Part shown: positions 15,427 through 23,222 of the stretch, piece after piece | How the letters are laid out: every line of letters begins with the position of its first letter | Numbering within the stretch: the first letter of the stretch is position 1 | The notes under the pieces: generated by a model | What the model was told of the DNA's origin: nothing | What the model saw: only the letters and a program-made list of their open reading frames with translations | The model's database searches: none | Assembly: GCA_000435835.1 (NCBI GenBank) | Contig: FR883389.1 | Coordinates: forward strand, 1 to 26,138 | Direction of reading: 5' to 3' | From: Clostridium sp. CAG:221 | GTDB lineage: Bacteria; Bacillota; Clostridia; Clostridiales; Clostridiaceae | DNA: 26,138 nucleotides | Translations under genes and position numbers: made by a program

Positions 15427-15430
15427 AAAT

Positions 15431-15465
15431 CTTAATTGCTATAAGGATAGTGATTAAGGCTTTTT
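15431..15465 (+). terminator. Terminator after the small GTG-start gene
   Basis: A 12-bp stem (15431-15442 with 15447-15458, two G-T pairs), AAGG loop and TTTTT run. Confidence 0.75.
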
Positions 15466-15500
15466 ACATTTAAATAAAAGTATAGAAAGAGGTAGTATAA

Positions 15501-16056
15501 ATGTCTAATAAAGATAATGTGTTTATTGCAGTTAATGAAGAAGTTTCTTCATTAATTCAGCAATATATAATAATAGAAATTAAGAGGGTATTAGATAAAT
15601 ACAAGAGTAATAACAACAGAAGAAATAAGAAATGTAGAAAATTTAATGAATAGTGTAAGCAATGAAGAGCTAAAAGAGGAATTTCTAAATAATTGGAGCA
15701 TGTCAGTAAAGATAGCAAAAAGTCTTAAAGAGGAAAAAGAACAACTTCTAGTTACATTTTCAGATGGTGTAAATGAAGAAATACCATATGAATTCATAAA
15801 GAGCATACTAGAGAATTTTAGTAAAGTTCTAACAGAGAGTGCAACTAGAGAGCAACAGAAGAAGTTGCTTCATATGATAATATCAGAAATAATTATAAAT
15901 GAAGCGAGAGAAATAGATTCAATAAAACTAAAAATAAATGATAGCTTGGTCGATTATATAAGTAAAGAAGAAGTAGTATCTATAAATGGTATTGCTTCTT
16001 CATTTATGTTAAGAAATGTTGGAATAAACACACTAAACTTAAATATTGCAATATAA
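15501..16056 (+). pseudogene. Frameshifted gene with large serine recombinase C-terminus
   Basis: Two overlapping frames read as one protein of about 185 residues if one A is removed from the AAA at 15597-15599: the first frame (ATG 15501, Shine-Dalgarno AGAGGT) ends prematurely at 15651, and the second continues to 16056. The C-terminal part (EIPYEFIKSILENFSKVL, ATREQQKKLLHMIISEI, then IDSIKLKINDSLVDYI) is typical of the extreme C-terminus of large serine recombinases such as TndX/Ccr-like enzymes. The catalytic resolvase domain and the zinc ribbon are absent. It is either the stump of the element's own integrase after internal deletion, later frameshifted, or a stand-alone derivative. Either way the island probably cannot excise by itself. 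Confidence 0.65.
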
Positions 16057-16115
16057 TTTTAATAAAGTATATAGTATAATAAAAAAATATATAAGTGAAA
16101 AAGGAGAAAAAGAAG

Positions 16116-16583
16116 ATGAAGCCTATATATATTTATACTATGTCAATATCATTACAAATAGCTGGAGCTTTAATATTATTATTATGGAGCTTAGGAAATA
16201 CTAAGAAAAAGGTAATAAAATCATACTTTCCAGGAAGTAATATTGCAGAAAGAGATGATAATAATAGAGTGTGCTTAAGGAAAGAAAAATTACGAAAAAA
16301 AGCAAAAGATATTTATATGAATAGAATAGCATTTATATTTTTAATTATAGGTTATGGATTATCATTATTTGGAGAGTTAGCAGATTATAATGAATGGAAA
16401 GCATTAGTTATTATACAAATAGAATCTATTTGTATAATATTTATAGGATTAATAATAAGTAAATTAATAGCAATTATAAAGTTTAAAGAAGATATATACG
16501 TTGATTATAATAGTTTAAAGGAAGTAGATACTGTAATTACTAATAATGAAGTGGAAGATATGATTGAGGATATTTGTATCTAG
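16116..16583 (+). CDS. Small membrane protein, unknown function (island cargo)
   Basis: 155 residues with three hydrophobic helices: about 6-23, 66-86 and 93-117. A basic loop lies between the first two, and an acidic tail (EVDTVITNNEVEDMIEDI) ends the protein. The ATG at 16116 is chosen because AAGGAG lies at the right distance; the in-frame GTG at 16095 is upstream of that site. It is the last gene before the right repeat. No family recognised. A role in host protection or element maintenance is possible only by position. Confidence 0.65.
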   Translation: MKPIYIYTMSISLQIAGALILLLWSLGNTKKKVIKSYFPGSNIAERDDNNRVCLRKEKLRKKAKDIYMNRIAFIFLIIGYGLSLFGELADYNEWKALVIIQIESICIIFIGLIISKLIAIIKFKEDIYVDYNSLKEVDTVITNNEVEDMIEDICI

Positions 16584-16637
16584 AAATGATATGATAAATA
16601 AGTTAAATCAAAAAAACTCACTTACTACTGATATGGA

Positions 16638-16676
16638 GAACCATATCATAAATAAATGCTGTTTTTACTGAAATTG
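16638..16676 (+). repeat. Right direct repeat (putative att site), copy of the rlmH 3' end
   Basis: 39 bp matching 10653-10691 with four differences. It carries the equivalent of the rlmH stop region but no rlmH coding sequence upstream. The inverted repeat GATATGG-AGAA-CCATATC (16630-16647) overlaps its left edge. Confidence 0.75.
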
Positions 16677-16702
16677 TAAATAGAATAATGTTATAAGATA
16701 TT

Positions 16703-16746
16703 AAAACTCTTACTTGTATTAAAATATGCAGGTAAGAGTTTTTATT
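16703..16746 (+). terminator. Terminator right of the right repeat
   Basis: An 11-bp perfect stem (16703-16713 with 16732-16742), extended by wobble pairs towards the loop and followed by a T-run. Its distance from the repeat is like that of the rlmH terminator from the left copy, so it may be the original terminator of rlmH in the unoccupied chromosome. Confidence 0.7.
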
Positions 16747-16772
16747 TATAATAAAAGAGTAAAGTTTATTAA

Positions 16773-16921
16773 ATAATAAAATTATTGGAGAATAATGTAG
16801 ATTATAAATATTTTGAAGCAACACATTCAGGACACGGACTTCAAAATGATGATAAAATTTATAAAGAATATATGGAAACAGTGGAAGAATACCTTGATAA
16901 GTATATACCTGTAGAAAAATA
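16773..16921 (+). pseudogene. C-terminal remnant of an alpha/beta hydrolase
   Basis: A 49-codon open stretch with no start codon near its 5' end (a TAA precedes it at 16770). It reads IIKLLENNVDYKYFEATHSG, then HGLQNDDKIYKEYMETVEEY and ends at 16921. This looks like the last helix-strand-helix of an alpha/beta hydrolase, with the catalytic His segment (SGHG). The N-terminal bulk is missing. It lies 17 bp before an intact gene of the same superfamily, so it may be debris of a former tandem paralogue or of an older insertion event. Confidence 0.5.
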
Positions 16922-16938
16922 ATTAAGGAGGAGTAGAG

Positions 16939-17844
16939 ATGAAAAAGCTGTTAAATATAATTGGAATATCTATTGTATTATTTATTGCACTGTTAGTCAT
17001 AATATTATTTATACCAATGACACCCAATAACTATACTAAGGAAGTAAAAACAGGTGGAGATATTGAAATTAAATATTTATCAATGGGAGATTATAAAGTT
17101 AAGAAAGTAAAAAAAGATGGCTCAGAAATAACGAAGAAATATTATATTTATTATCCTGAAGAATTAAGTAATATCAATAAAAAATATCCAGTAGTAGTTA
17201 TATTAAATGGTACTGGAGTTTTGCCTAAAAAGTATAAAGCATTATTCAAACATTTAGCTTCTTGGGGATTTGTAGTTATTGGCAATGATGATGGTAGCAC
17301 AGGATTTGGCAAGTCTGCTGATGAAACAATATATTTGATTATATCTGAAAATAGTAATAGTAACAGTATTTTTTATGGTAAATTAGATTTAGACAACATA
17401 GGTATAACAGGACATTCACAAGGTGGAGCAGGAGTGTTAACAGCAACTTCTATTATGGAATATAAGGACAAATACAAAACAGCAGTAGCTTTATCTCCAA
17501 CACACGAAGAAATTTCACATCAGTTTGGGTGGAAATATGATTTAATTAAAATAAATATACCAATATTGATGATAGCAGGAACTAATGGATATTTTGAAAC
17601 TCAATATGTAATACCAATTGAAAAAATGATTGAAATGTATAATAAGATACCATCATCAAAGGTAATGCTCAGAAGAATTGGAGCAGAACATGTACAAATG
17701 CTATATTCAGCAGATGGATATGTTACAGCATGGTTTATGTGGCAATTACAAGGAGATGAAGAAGCAGGAAAAGCATTTATTGGAGATAATCCAGAAATAA
17801 GAAATAACAAATTATATCAAGATATTCAATTATCAGTCGAATAG
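16939..17844 (+). CDS. Membrane-anchored alpha/beta hydrolase
   Basis: 301 residues. A signal anchor spans about 4-26, placing the enzyme outside the membrane. The hydrolase core has an oxyanion segment LNGTG (89-93), nucleophile elbow GHSQGG with S160, and a C-terminal histidine H251 in GAEHVQM. It resembles chlorophyllase/PET-hydrolase-like or dienelactone-hydrolase-like esterases. The catalytic acid is not obvious: the usual G-T-x-D segment reads AGTNGYFE (213-220). It is probably an esterase or lipase with unknown substrate. AAGGAGG precedes the ATG. No terminator is evident downstream. Confidence 0.8.
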   Translation: MKKLLNIIGISIVLFIALLVIILFIPMTPNNYTKEVKTGGDIEIKYLSMGDYKVKKVKKDGSEITKKYYIYYPEELSNINKKYPVVVILNGTGVLPKKYKALFKHLASWGFVVIGNDDGSTGFGKSADETIYLIISENSNSNSIFYGKLDLDNIGITGHSQGGAGVLTATSIMEYKDKYKTAVALSPTHEEISHQFGWKYDLIKINIPILMIAGTNGYFETQYVIPIEKMIEMYNKIPSSKVMLRRIGAEHVQMLYSADGYVTAWFMWQLQGDEEAGKAFIGDNPEIRNNKLYQDIQLSVE

Positions 17845-18188
17845 TAAAAGTAAAAATGCTCTTTGACTAATAGAAGTAGCAACAATAATAACTACAAAAG
17901 ATATTAATTATAAAAAATGGGGCTGTTGAACTAAATAATTAGTGTTTATGGTAATTTATTTATATGTCAAAATGGTAAAAAGCTAGAAAGGGGGGGATGA
18001 AGTAATAGTATCCGCAAGTGAAAAGTTTAAAATTATAAAACTAATAATTAATATTTTAGAGGTTAATAGAATTTAAAAAAGATGACTCCTGTTAAATACA
18101 GAAATCATCTCTTAAATTAGTCTACTCTTTTTTAAACTGTCCTTGACAAAGGGTATAGTTTAAATATTCCAATCTTTATTTTTAAATA
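17845..18188. other. Gene-poor stretch with possible insertion debris
   Basis: 344 bp without a credible gene. It contains a GGGGCTGTTGAACTAA motif (17919-17934) reminiscent of insertion-sequence ends, a purine-rich run with seven Gs (17991-17997), and a short open frame without start (EVIVSASEKFKIIKL) that I could not place. A leftward terminator-like hairpin lies at its right side. Confidence 0.35.
18074..18113 (-). terminator. Weak minus-strand terminator
   Basis: An imperfect hairpin (AGATGA/TCATCT at 18080-18085/18105-18110, CTGT/ACAG inside) is followed by six Ts on the minus strand (plus A-run 18075-18080). It lies downstream of the small gene at 18189-18449. Confidence 0.45.
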
Positions 18189-18449
18189 TTAATAATTAAA
18201 TTTATTTTTTACAGCTTCAAAAACAGGTTCAAAACTACTTTGATTTTCATTAAATAGTTTTATTAACTCTTCTTTTGCTTTAATATATTTAGGATCACAT
18301 TCATCATATTTAATTATTGCATTACCTTCCTTATGAAACTTCATAAATATTATTGGATGTTTTTTTGCAAATAACTCTAATTCTTCAATATGACGTTCTG
18401 CTTTTGTTGCTTTTTTCATCCACCTAAAAATATTTTCATAATTATTCAT
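18189..18449 (-). CDS. Small unknown protein
   Basis: 86 residues, charged, mostly helical, with no recognised motif. The first ATG (18458) abuts the Shine-Dalgarno AAGGAGG directly, so the ATG nine bases downstream (18449), at proper spacing, is the likely start. The N-terminus reads MNNYENIFRWMKKATKAE. It stands alone on the minus strand, with a dyad-symmetric region upstream that resembles a MerR-type operator. No function proposed. Confidence 0.6.
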   Translation of the reverse strand: MNNYENIFRWMKKATKAERHIEELELFAKKHPIIFMKFHKEGNAIIKYDECDPKYIKAKEELIKLFNENQSSFEPVFEAVKNKFNY

Positions 18450-18486
18450 TTTATTCATCCTCCTTGTTATAGCTTAAAATCAGTTG

Positions 18487-18547
18487 AATCATAAGTTTTT
18501 ACTTTGGGTTCTCCAAAGTAAGCTTTTACACTTTTAACTTATGGATT
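18487..18547 (-). promoter_or_regulatory. Nested dyads upstream of the small gene, MerR-operator-like
   Basis: An inner dyad ACTTTGG-GTTCT-CCAAAGT (18501-18519) lies inside an outer imperfect inverted repeat (AATCATAAGTT 18487-18497 with AACTTATGGATT 18536-18547). The inner one resembles the operators of MerR-family activators, which sit between -35 and -10 boxes. No good promoter boxes are seen around it here, and no merR gene is in the window. An RNA hairpin role is also possible. Confidence 0.35.
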
Positions 18548-18624
18548 ATGATTTACATTTTTGTGTTGATGTTTAGTATTTTTCATTTTATTTGATAAAA
18601 TAATATAACTTAAATTGGTCTTAT

Positions 18625-18775
18625 GTCAATATATTGGACACAGAAACTCAAACTTTTTTATGTTGCACTTCTAGCTAATAATTAGCATTGTTCTGGTGTC
18701 ATGTAATTAATAGAAGAGTGAAGCCTCGTTCTTATTGTAACCAACCCTCAATATATTTAAATATAGCTATATTAG
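18625..18775 (-). mobile_element. IS3-family (IS150-like) remnant
   Basis: On the minus strand, AIFKYIEGWLQ followed, after a frameshift, by RLHSSINYMTPEQC and a stop at 18682-18684 is the C-terminus of an IS3-family transposase (OrfB). Just beyond it, GTGTCCAATATATTGACATA (minus strand, near 18645-18626) looks like the insertion-sequence end. All upstream transposase sequence is lost, so the element is dead. Confidence 0.7.
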
Positions 18776-18811
18776 CTTAATCATAAAAAAATAATTTGTA
18801 AATAAAATAGT

Positions 18812-18840
18812 TTGATTATCAAAATAAAATAATGTATAAT
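18812..18840 (+). promoter_or_regulatory. Promoter of the amide hydrolase gene
   Basis: TTGATT (18812-18817), a 17-bp spacer and a perfect TATAAT (18835-18840) lie 43 bp before the ATG. Confidence 0.75.
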
Positions 18841-18883
18841 ATCTTTAGCAAAGATAACTTATTAAAAAATAGGAGAAAAGTAT

Positions 18884-19951
18884 ATGAAGAAAAAATTAAA
18901 GATAATAGGTATTAGTACATTAGCATTAATATTAGCATTAGTTATTGGAGTAGGAGGATTGTTTTTTGGAGAGATTCGTACATTAGTATCTTTTAAACAA
19001 TTAAATGAGCATCCTTTTTATGAAATGACTTATCATGCAGATTATAATTTAGATGAATTTTTAGTAAACGGAGCTGCAACAGATGATGAACTTGTAAGCT
19101 TTGTAACTAAGCAAATATTAAAAGGAGTTTCTTTTGATGTTAATCCAGATGGAGCCTGCAGTACTTTTGTTGCCACTAATTTAGAAGATGAAAATCTTTT
19201 TGGAAGAAACTTTGATTATGTACATTCTATAGGACTTATTGTTCGTACTCAACCTAAGAATGGATATGAGTCAATTTCTTTAGTTAACTTAAATCATTTA
19301 GGATTAAGTTTAGAAAATATGCCTACTAAGAATTTTATAAATCGTGTTATTACTTTAGCAGCACCATATGCACCATTAGATGGTATGAATGAAAAAGGAC
19401 TTGCTATTGGAGTTCTTGTTATTGAGGATGGAAAAGTTCATCAAAACACTGGGAAAGTTCCTATAACAACTACTTCTGCAATTCGTATGGTTTTAGATAA
19501 GGCAGCAACAGTTGATGAAGCTATTGAATTACTTAAAAATTATGATATGAATTCAAGTGGAGAAACAGGTTACCATTTCCAAATTGCAGATGCTACTGGA
19601 AATACAGCAGTTATTGAGTATATAAATAATGAAATGCATGTATTAACTAAAGAAGAAGGACATACAGCAGCAACAAATTTTGTTCTTTATAATGGTATGA
19701 ATTCTGGGTATGGACAAGATCGTTATGAAAAGATTAAAGCTAAGCAAGAAGAGACAAACGGAATAATGAGTGAAGATGAAGCAATGGATCTTTTACTTAG
19801 TGTACCAGCACAAGGTATGAGAGAAGTTGAAGGTGGAGAAGGAATACCATCAGATACACAATGGTCATGTGTGTATAATTTAGATGATTTAACTTTACAA
19901 ATTTGTACAACTAGAGATAAGTCTAGAACTTATAATTACTCATTAAAATAA
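18884..19951 (+). CDS. Linear amide C-N hydrolase, choloylglycine-hydrolase-like, membrane-anchored
   Basis: 355 residues of the Ntn-hydrolase superfamily (bile salt hydrolase, penicillin V acylase, acid ceramidase-like). A membrane anchor spans about 7-28. The catalytic cysteine is C92 in GACSTF, with R108 in FGRNFDY and the later DGMNEKGLAIGVLVI segment as expected. In Ntn hydrolases the Cys must become N-terminal, so autocleavage between A91 and C92 and release from the anchored pro-segment are likely. Cytoplasmic bile salt hydrolases have Cys at position 2 and no anchor. This extracytoplasmic form may act on other N-acyl amides such as N-acyl amino acids or quorum lactones. Its own promoter and terminator flank it. 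Confidence 0.85.
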   Translation: MKKKLKIIGISTLALILALVIGVGGLFFGEIRTLVSFKQLNEHPFYEMTYHADYNLDEFLVNGAATDDELVSFVTKQILKGVSFDVNPDGACSTFVATNLEDENLFGRNFDYVHSIGLIVRTQPKNGYESISLVNLNHLGLSLENMPTKNFINRVITLAAPYAPLDGMNEKGLAIGVLVIEDGKVHQNTGKVPITTTSAIRMVLDKAATVDEAIELLKNYDMNSSGETGYHFQIADATGNTAVIEYINNEMHVLTKEEGHTAATNFVLYNGMNSGYGQDRYEKIKAKQEETNGIMSEDEAMDLLLSVPAQGMREVEGGEGIPSDTQWSCVYNLDDLTLQICTTRDKSRTYNYSLK

Positions 19952-19969
19952 TTAAATAAATAATATAAG

Positions 19970-20038
19970 AAAACAACTATTTAGTAGAACTGTATATATC
20001 AATTAGACAGGATTATATTACTAAATAGGTGTTTTTTT
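19970..20038 (+). terminator. Terminator of the amide hydrolase gene
   Basis: A 17-bp stem with one mismatch (19970-19986 with 20019-20035) and a large loop that itself holds CTGT...ACAG, followed by a T-run. Confidence 0.65.
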
Positions 20039-20127
20039 ATTTGTGATTAAAGCTTGAAGTTATTACAAATAAATCAAAATTAATACGACAAAATTTGCTA
20101 AAAACAAAAAAGTAGACATAATTTTTA

Positions 20128-20156
20128 TTGATAAATATAATATAAATATATAAAAT
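20128..20156 (+). promoter_or_regulatory. Promoter of the M26-like surface protein gene
   Basis: TTGATA (20128-20133), 17-bp spacer, TAAAAT (20151-20156), about 85 bp upstream of the putative GTG start. Still recognisable although the gene is broken. Confidence 0.5.
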
Positions 20157-20241
20157 GTATAAAAATATAGCGTTTTTCAATATTAGTTAGAACATGCCAC
20201 TATATAAAAGTTTCTAAAAAGATAGAGGGGAAGATCAAAAA

Positions 20242-22989
20242 GTGAAACAGAAAAAACAAAGGTGCAACAAATAGTTGCAATTGGGTCAGCGGTTATAATA
20301 GGTACAACAAGTACTGTATCTGCTATACCTACTACAGCATTTGCAAAATATAATATGGAAGTTAGTATAGAAGCATATGAACAGCAAGAAATATTAGATG
20401 TAGTAGATGAAGAATTAAATGAAGAAACACAGTATACAACAGATAATGAAAATGTTACTTCTGAAAATGGAGAAACTGTAGAAGAAAAAATAGATATAGA
20501 AAACAATGTAGAAGAAAATAATAATGATTTAGAATCAAACGATGAAAAAACAGAATCAAATGAAAAAGAAGAAGAGATTCAAGGTAAGTCATCTGTAGCA
20601 AAAGCTGTAGATGTAAATGAAGTTATTAAATTAACAAAAAATGAACTACTATCTGTGAATTATGCAACAGATTCCAAAATAGCTGATTTATTAGCACCTA
20701 GCTGGTTCTTATCAACTGATATACTAAATAAAAGGCTAGAAATTGCTAAACGTAATAATGTATCCATTAATAGTGTAACAGAAGAAGATGCAAAAAAAGA
20801 ATTAAAACAAGAAAATGTTCATATTATGTCATTTGACACTTCTTTTGAAAGAGTACAAAAGGATATTGAAAATATCATTCCAAAGCTAGTAAAAAACTCT
20901 AAAGTTGCAGCTAATCATAATGGAGATGAAAATACATATTTTGCAGATAAAATTAAACAAAATAAAGAAAAGATACTGATTGGACTTGCTTATCTTGATC
21001 GTATGTATAATTTCAATATTGGAAATACAAATATTAAAGATATTATTCTTGATACACCAGGATATTTTGGAGGAACAGTAGATTTATTAGATTGGATTAT
21101 TAGCATAGGAGGTTCTGGAGGAGATACACTGAAAATCTCTAATAATAAGGATGCATATATTAAACTTTTCAGAGGTAAGATTACAAACAGTAATTCAATT
21201 ATAGACTTCTTGGAAACAAGTGTAAATAAATTAGCTCCAGGAACAACAATGGATGGTTTAAAAATGCCAGCAAAGCATTTATTGTGGAGACTCCATCTAA
21301 AGAAAATCCTAATGCAACAACAACTTTATATTCTAAATTAAAATCTGATGAAAAATTACAGGCTCATATACTTCTGCTGTTAAATTTATCAGAAAATAGT
21401 ATTATGGAAAAGTATTATCAGATGAATATATTTTAAATAAAATATTTAAAGGCCAATATGCTTCTATGACTGATTTCAAAAAAGCTATGTTTGAAAAGCG
21501 TATTGAAAAACTTGATGAATTAAAACCTGTTTCTATTACATGGAAAGGTCAATCTGTTCAAATTGATAATTTTGAAAAAATTAATCAATTGATGTCTCAA
21601 GCAGTAGAAGATGATTTAAAAAATGTACAAGAAGTACCTGGTGGATGGAATAATATGCGTGCAGAAGCCACACAAGTTGAACAATTAAAGAAAGCAATAT
21701 TTATAGCATATATTAATGACACTGATGATTTTAAAGAATCTATTTATAATGAAAAGGCTCAAGTTAAAAAGTATACTGTATCTTTTGATAAAAATGCAAC
21801 AGATGCAACAGGAACTATGGCAGCTCAAGAATTTGAACATGGTAAAGAATAAGTTTTATCAAAAAATCAATTTGAGAGAATTGGATATGATTTTATAGGT
21901 TGGAAAGATATTAATGGAAATATATATACAGATCAGCAAATGGTAAATAACTTGCTTGCAGAAAATGATGGTCAAATCACATTGTTTGCACAGTGGAAGC
22001 CTATTGAATATCAAGTGAAATTCCATAAAAACCATTCAAATGCAGTAGGAACAATGGAAAATCAGAAGATGCTTTATGATCAAAGCTATCAATTAAATAA
22101 AAATGAATTTACTTTAGATGGATATGAGTTTAAGGGTTGGGCAACATCTCCAAATGGACAAGTAGTATATAAAGATGAAGAAATAGTGACAAAATTAACG
22201 GATAAATCAAATCATATAATTGATTTATATTCAATATGGGAAAAGAAACCTACACCTCAACCACCAGCTGTGAATAAAGCACCAGTGATTGTTGCAACAG
22301 ATAAGGTATTAACTGTAGGTGATTCATTCGATCCATTAAAAGATGTAACAGCTGATGATCCTGAAGATGGTCAAATTATCATTAAGAGTGAGCATGTAAT
22401 TAAAAATGAAGTTAATACAAAGGTGCCAGGAAAGTATGAGGTAATCTATAGAGTTGCAGATAAAGAAGGTCTTGCAACTGAAAAGACAATTATTGTTGTG
22501 GTGAATCCAAAAATAACAGGAATAAACCATGTACCAGTTATAAATGCTATAGATAAGGTACTTACAGTAGGAGATAAATTTGATCCATTAGATGGAGTAA
22601 CAGCATTTGATGAAGAAGATAAAGATATTACATTAACACAAGCTAATATAATTGCAAATAATGTAGATACTAGTGTTGCTGGAACATACAATGTTACATA
22701 CAAAGTAACAGATAAAGATGGAGCATCTACTGTAAAAACAATTACAGTTACTGTAAAGGCAAAAGATATTGTAGATAAACCAGATGATGATACTTCAAAA
22801 CCAGATGTACCAAACTATGGTACTTCGAAACCAGATGTGCCAAGCAATGGTACTTCAAAACCTAATAAACCAAATATTAATCCACAAACTGGAGATGTAG
22901 CAAGTGTAGGTTTATTACAGTCTATTATTGTTGGTTCAACAAGTATATTGGCATTACTTCTAGGTAATAGAAATAAGAGAAAAAGATAA
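20242..22989 (+). pseudogene. Broken M26/ZmpC-like sortase-anchored surface protease
   Basis: Remains of a large secreted wall protein. Order: signal peptide ending near TTAFA; acidic Glu/Asn-rich linker; M26-like N-side (LAPSWFLSTDILNKRLE to 21250); M26 C-terminal part (GQYASMTDFKKAMFEKR, then LKKAIFIAYINDTDDFKESI); two InlB-type B-repeats; two Ig-like repeats starting APVI/VPVI; three 30-bp linker repeats; sortase signal NPQTGD, hydrophobic segment and KRKR tail. Lesions: one-base loss in the A-tract 20251-20256 after the GTG start; one-base shifts near 21253 and near 21360; TAG at 21397; TAA at 21850. The HExxH zinc site that should lie between the two M26 parts is absent, so the catalytic centre was apparently deleted near 21360. 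Intact relatives cleave host glycoproteins or IgA. Confidence 0.8.
22791..22880 (+). repeat. Three tandem 30-bp repeats in the wall-linker region
   Basis: Units 22791-22820, 22821-22850 and 22851-22880 encode TSKPDVPNYG, TSKPDVPSNG and TSKPNKPNIN just before the sortase motif. The third is degenerate. These Pro-rich units usually span the cell wall, and their number can vary by slippage. Confidence 0.85.
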
Positions 22990-23004
22990 TTAATTTATAT
23001 AAGG

Positions 23005-23040
23005 CTAGATGAGGTAAAATACTTCATCTAGTTTATTTTC
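23005..23040 (+). terminator. Terminator of the surface protein gene
   Basis: An 11-bp stem (23005-23015 with 23021-23031, one G-T pair), 5-nt loop and T-rich tail, 15 bp after the stop codon. Confidence 0.8.
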
Positions 23041-23222
23041 ATTTAATAAGTAAAGTAATGAAGAAGCGTTGTAAAGCATTTAAGGTGAGTAGTACAATAT
23101 AATAAAGAAAGTAGAATTAAAAAGATTAAAAAAATTTAATTTTATTCTCATTCTTATTTCATGAAAAGTATTAATTCATATTATATAATTCAATTACAGA
23201 TTAACAAGAAGGAGAAAGTAAT

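Noticed and set aside
16618..16824. Minus-strand open frame across the right repeat (68 codons)
   Set aside because: Low-complexity translation running through a terminator hairpin; no Shine-Dalgarno sequence.
17919..17934. GGGGCTGTTGAACTAA as the end of an insertion sequence
   Set aside because: The resemblance is to short generic insertion-sequence ends only; no transposase fragment or partner repeat was found nearby, so it is noted but not called a mobile element.
20251..20256. A-tract near the GTG start as a phase-variation switch of a live gene
   Set aside because: Four further lesions downstream and the missing catalytic core make the gene dead whatever the tract length.
22791..22880. 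Tandem 30-bp repeats considered as a CRISPR-like array
   Set aside because: The units are directly adjacent, without spacers, lie in frame and encode a Pro-rich wall linker before a sortase signal.
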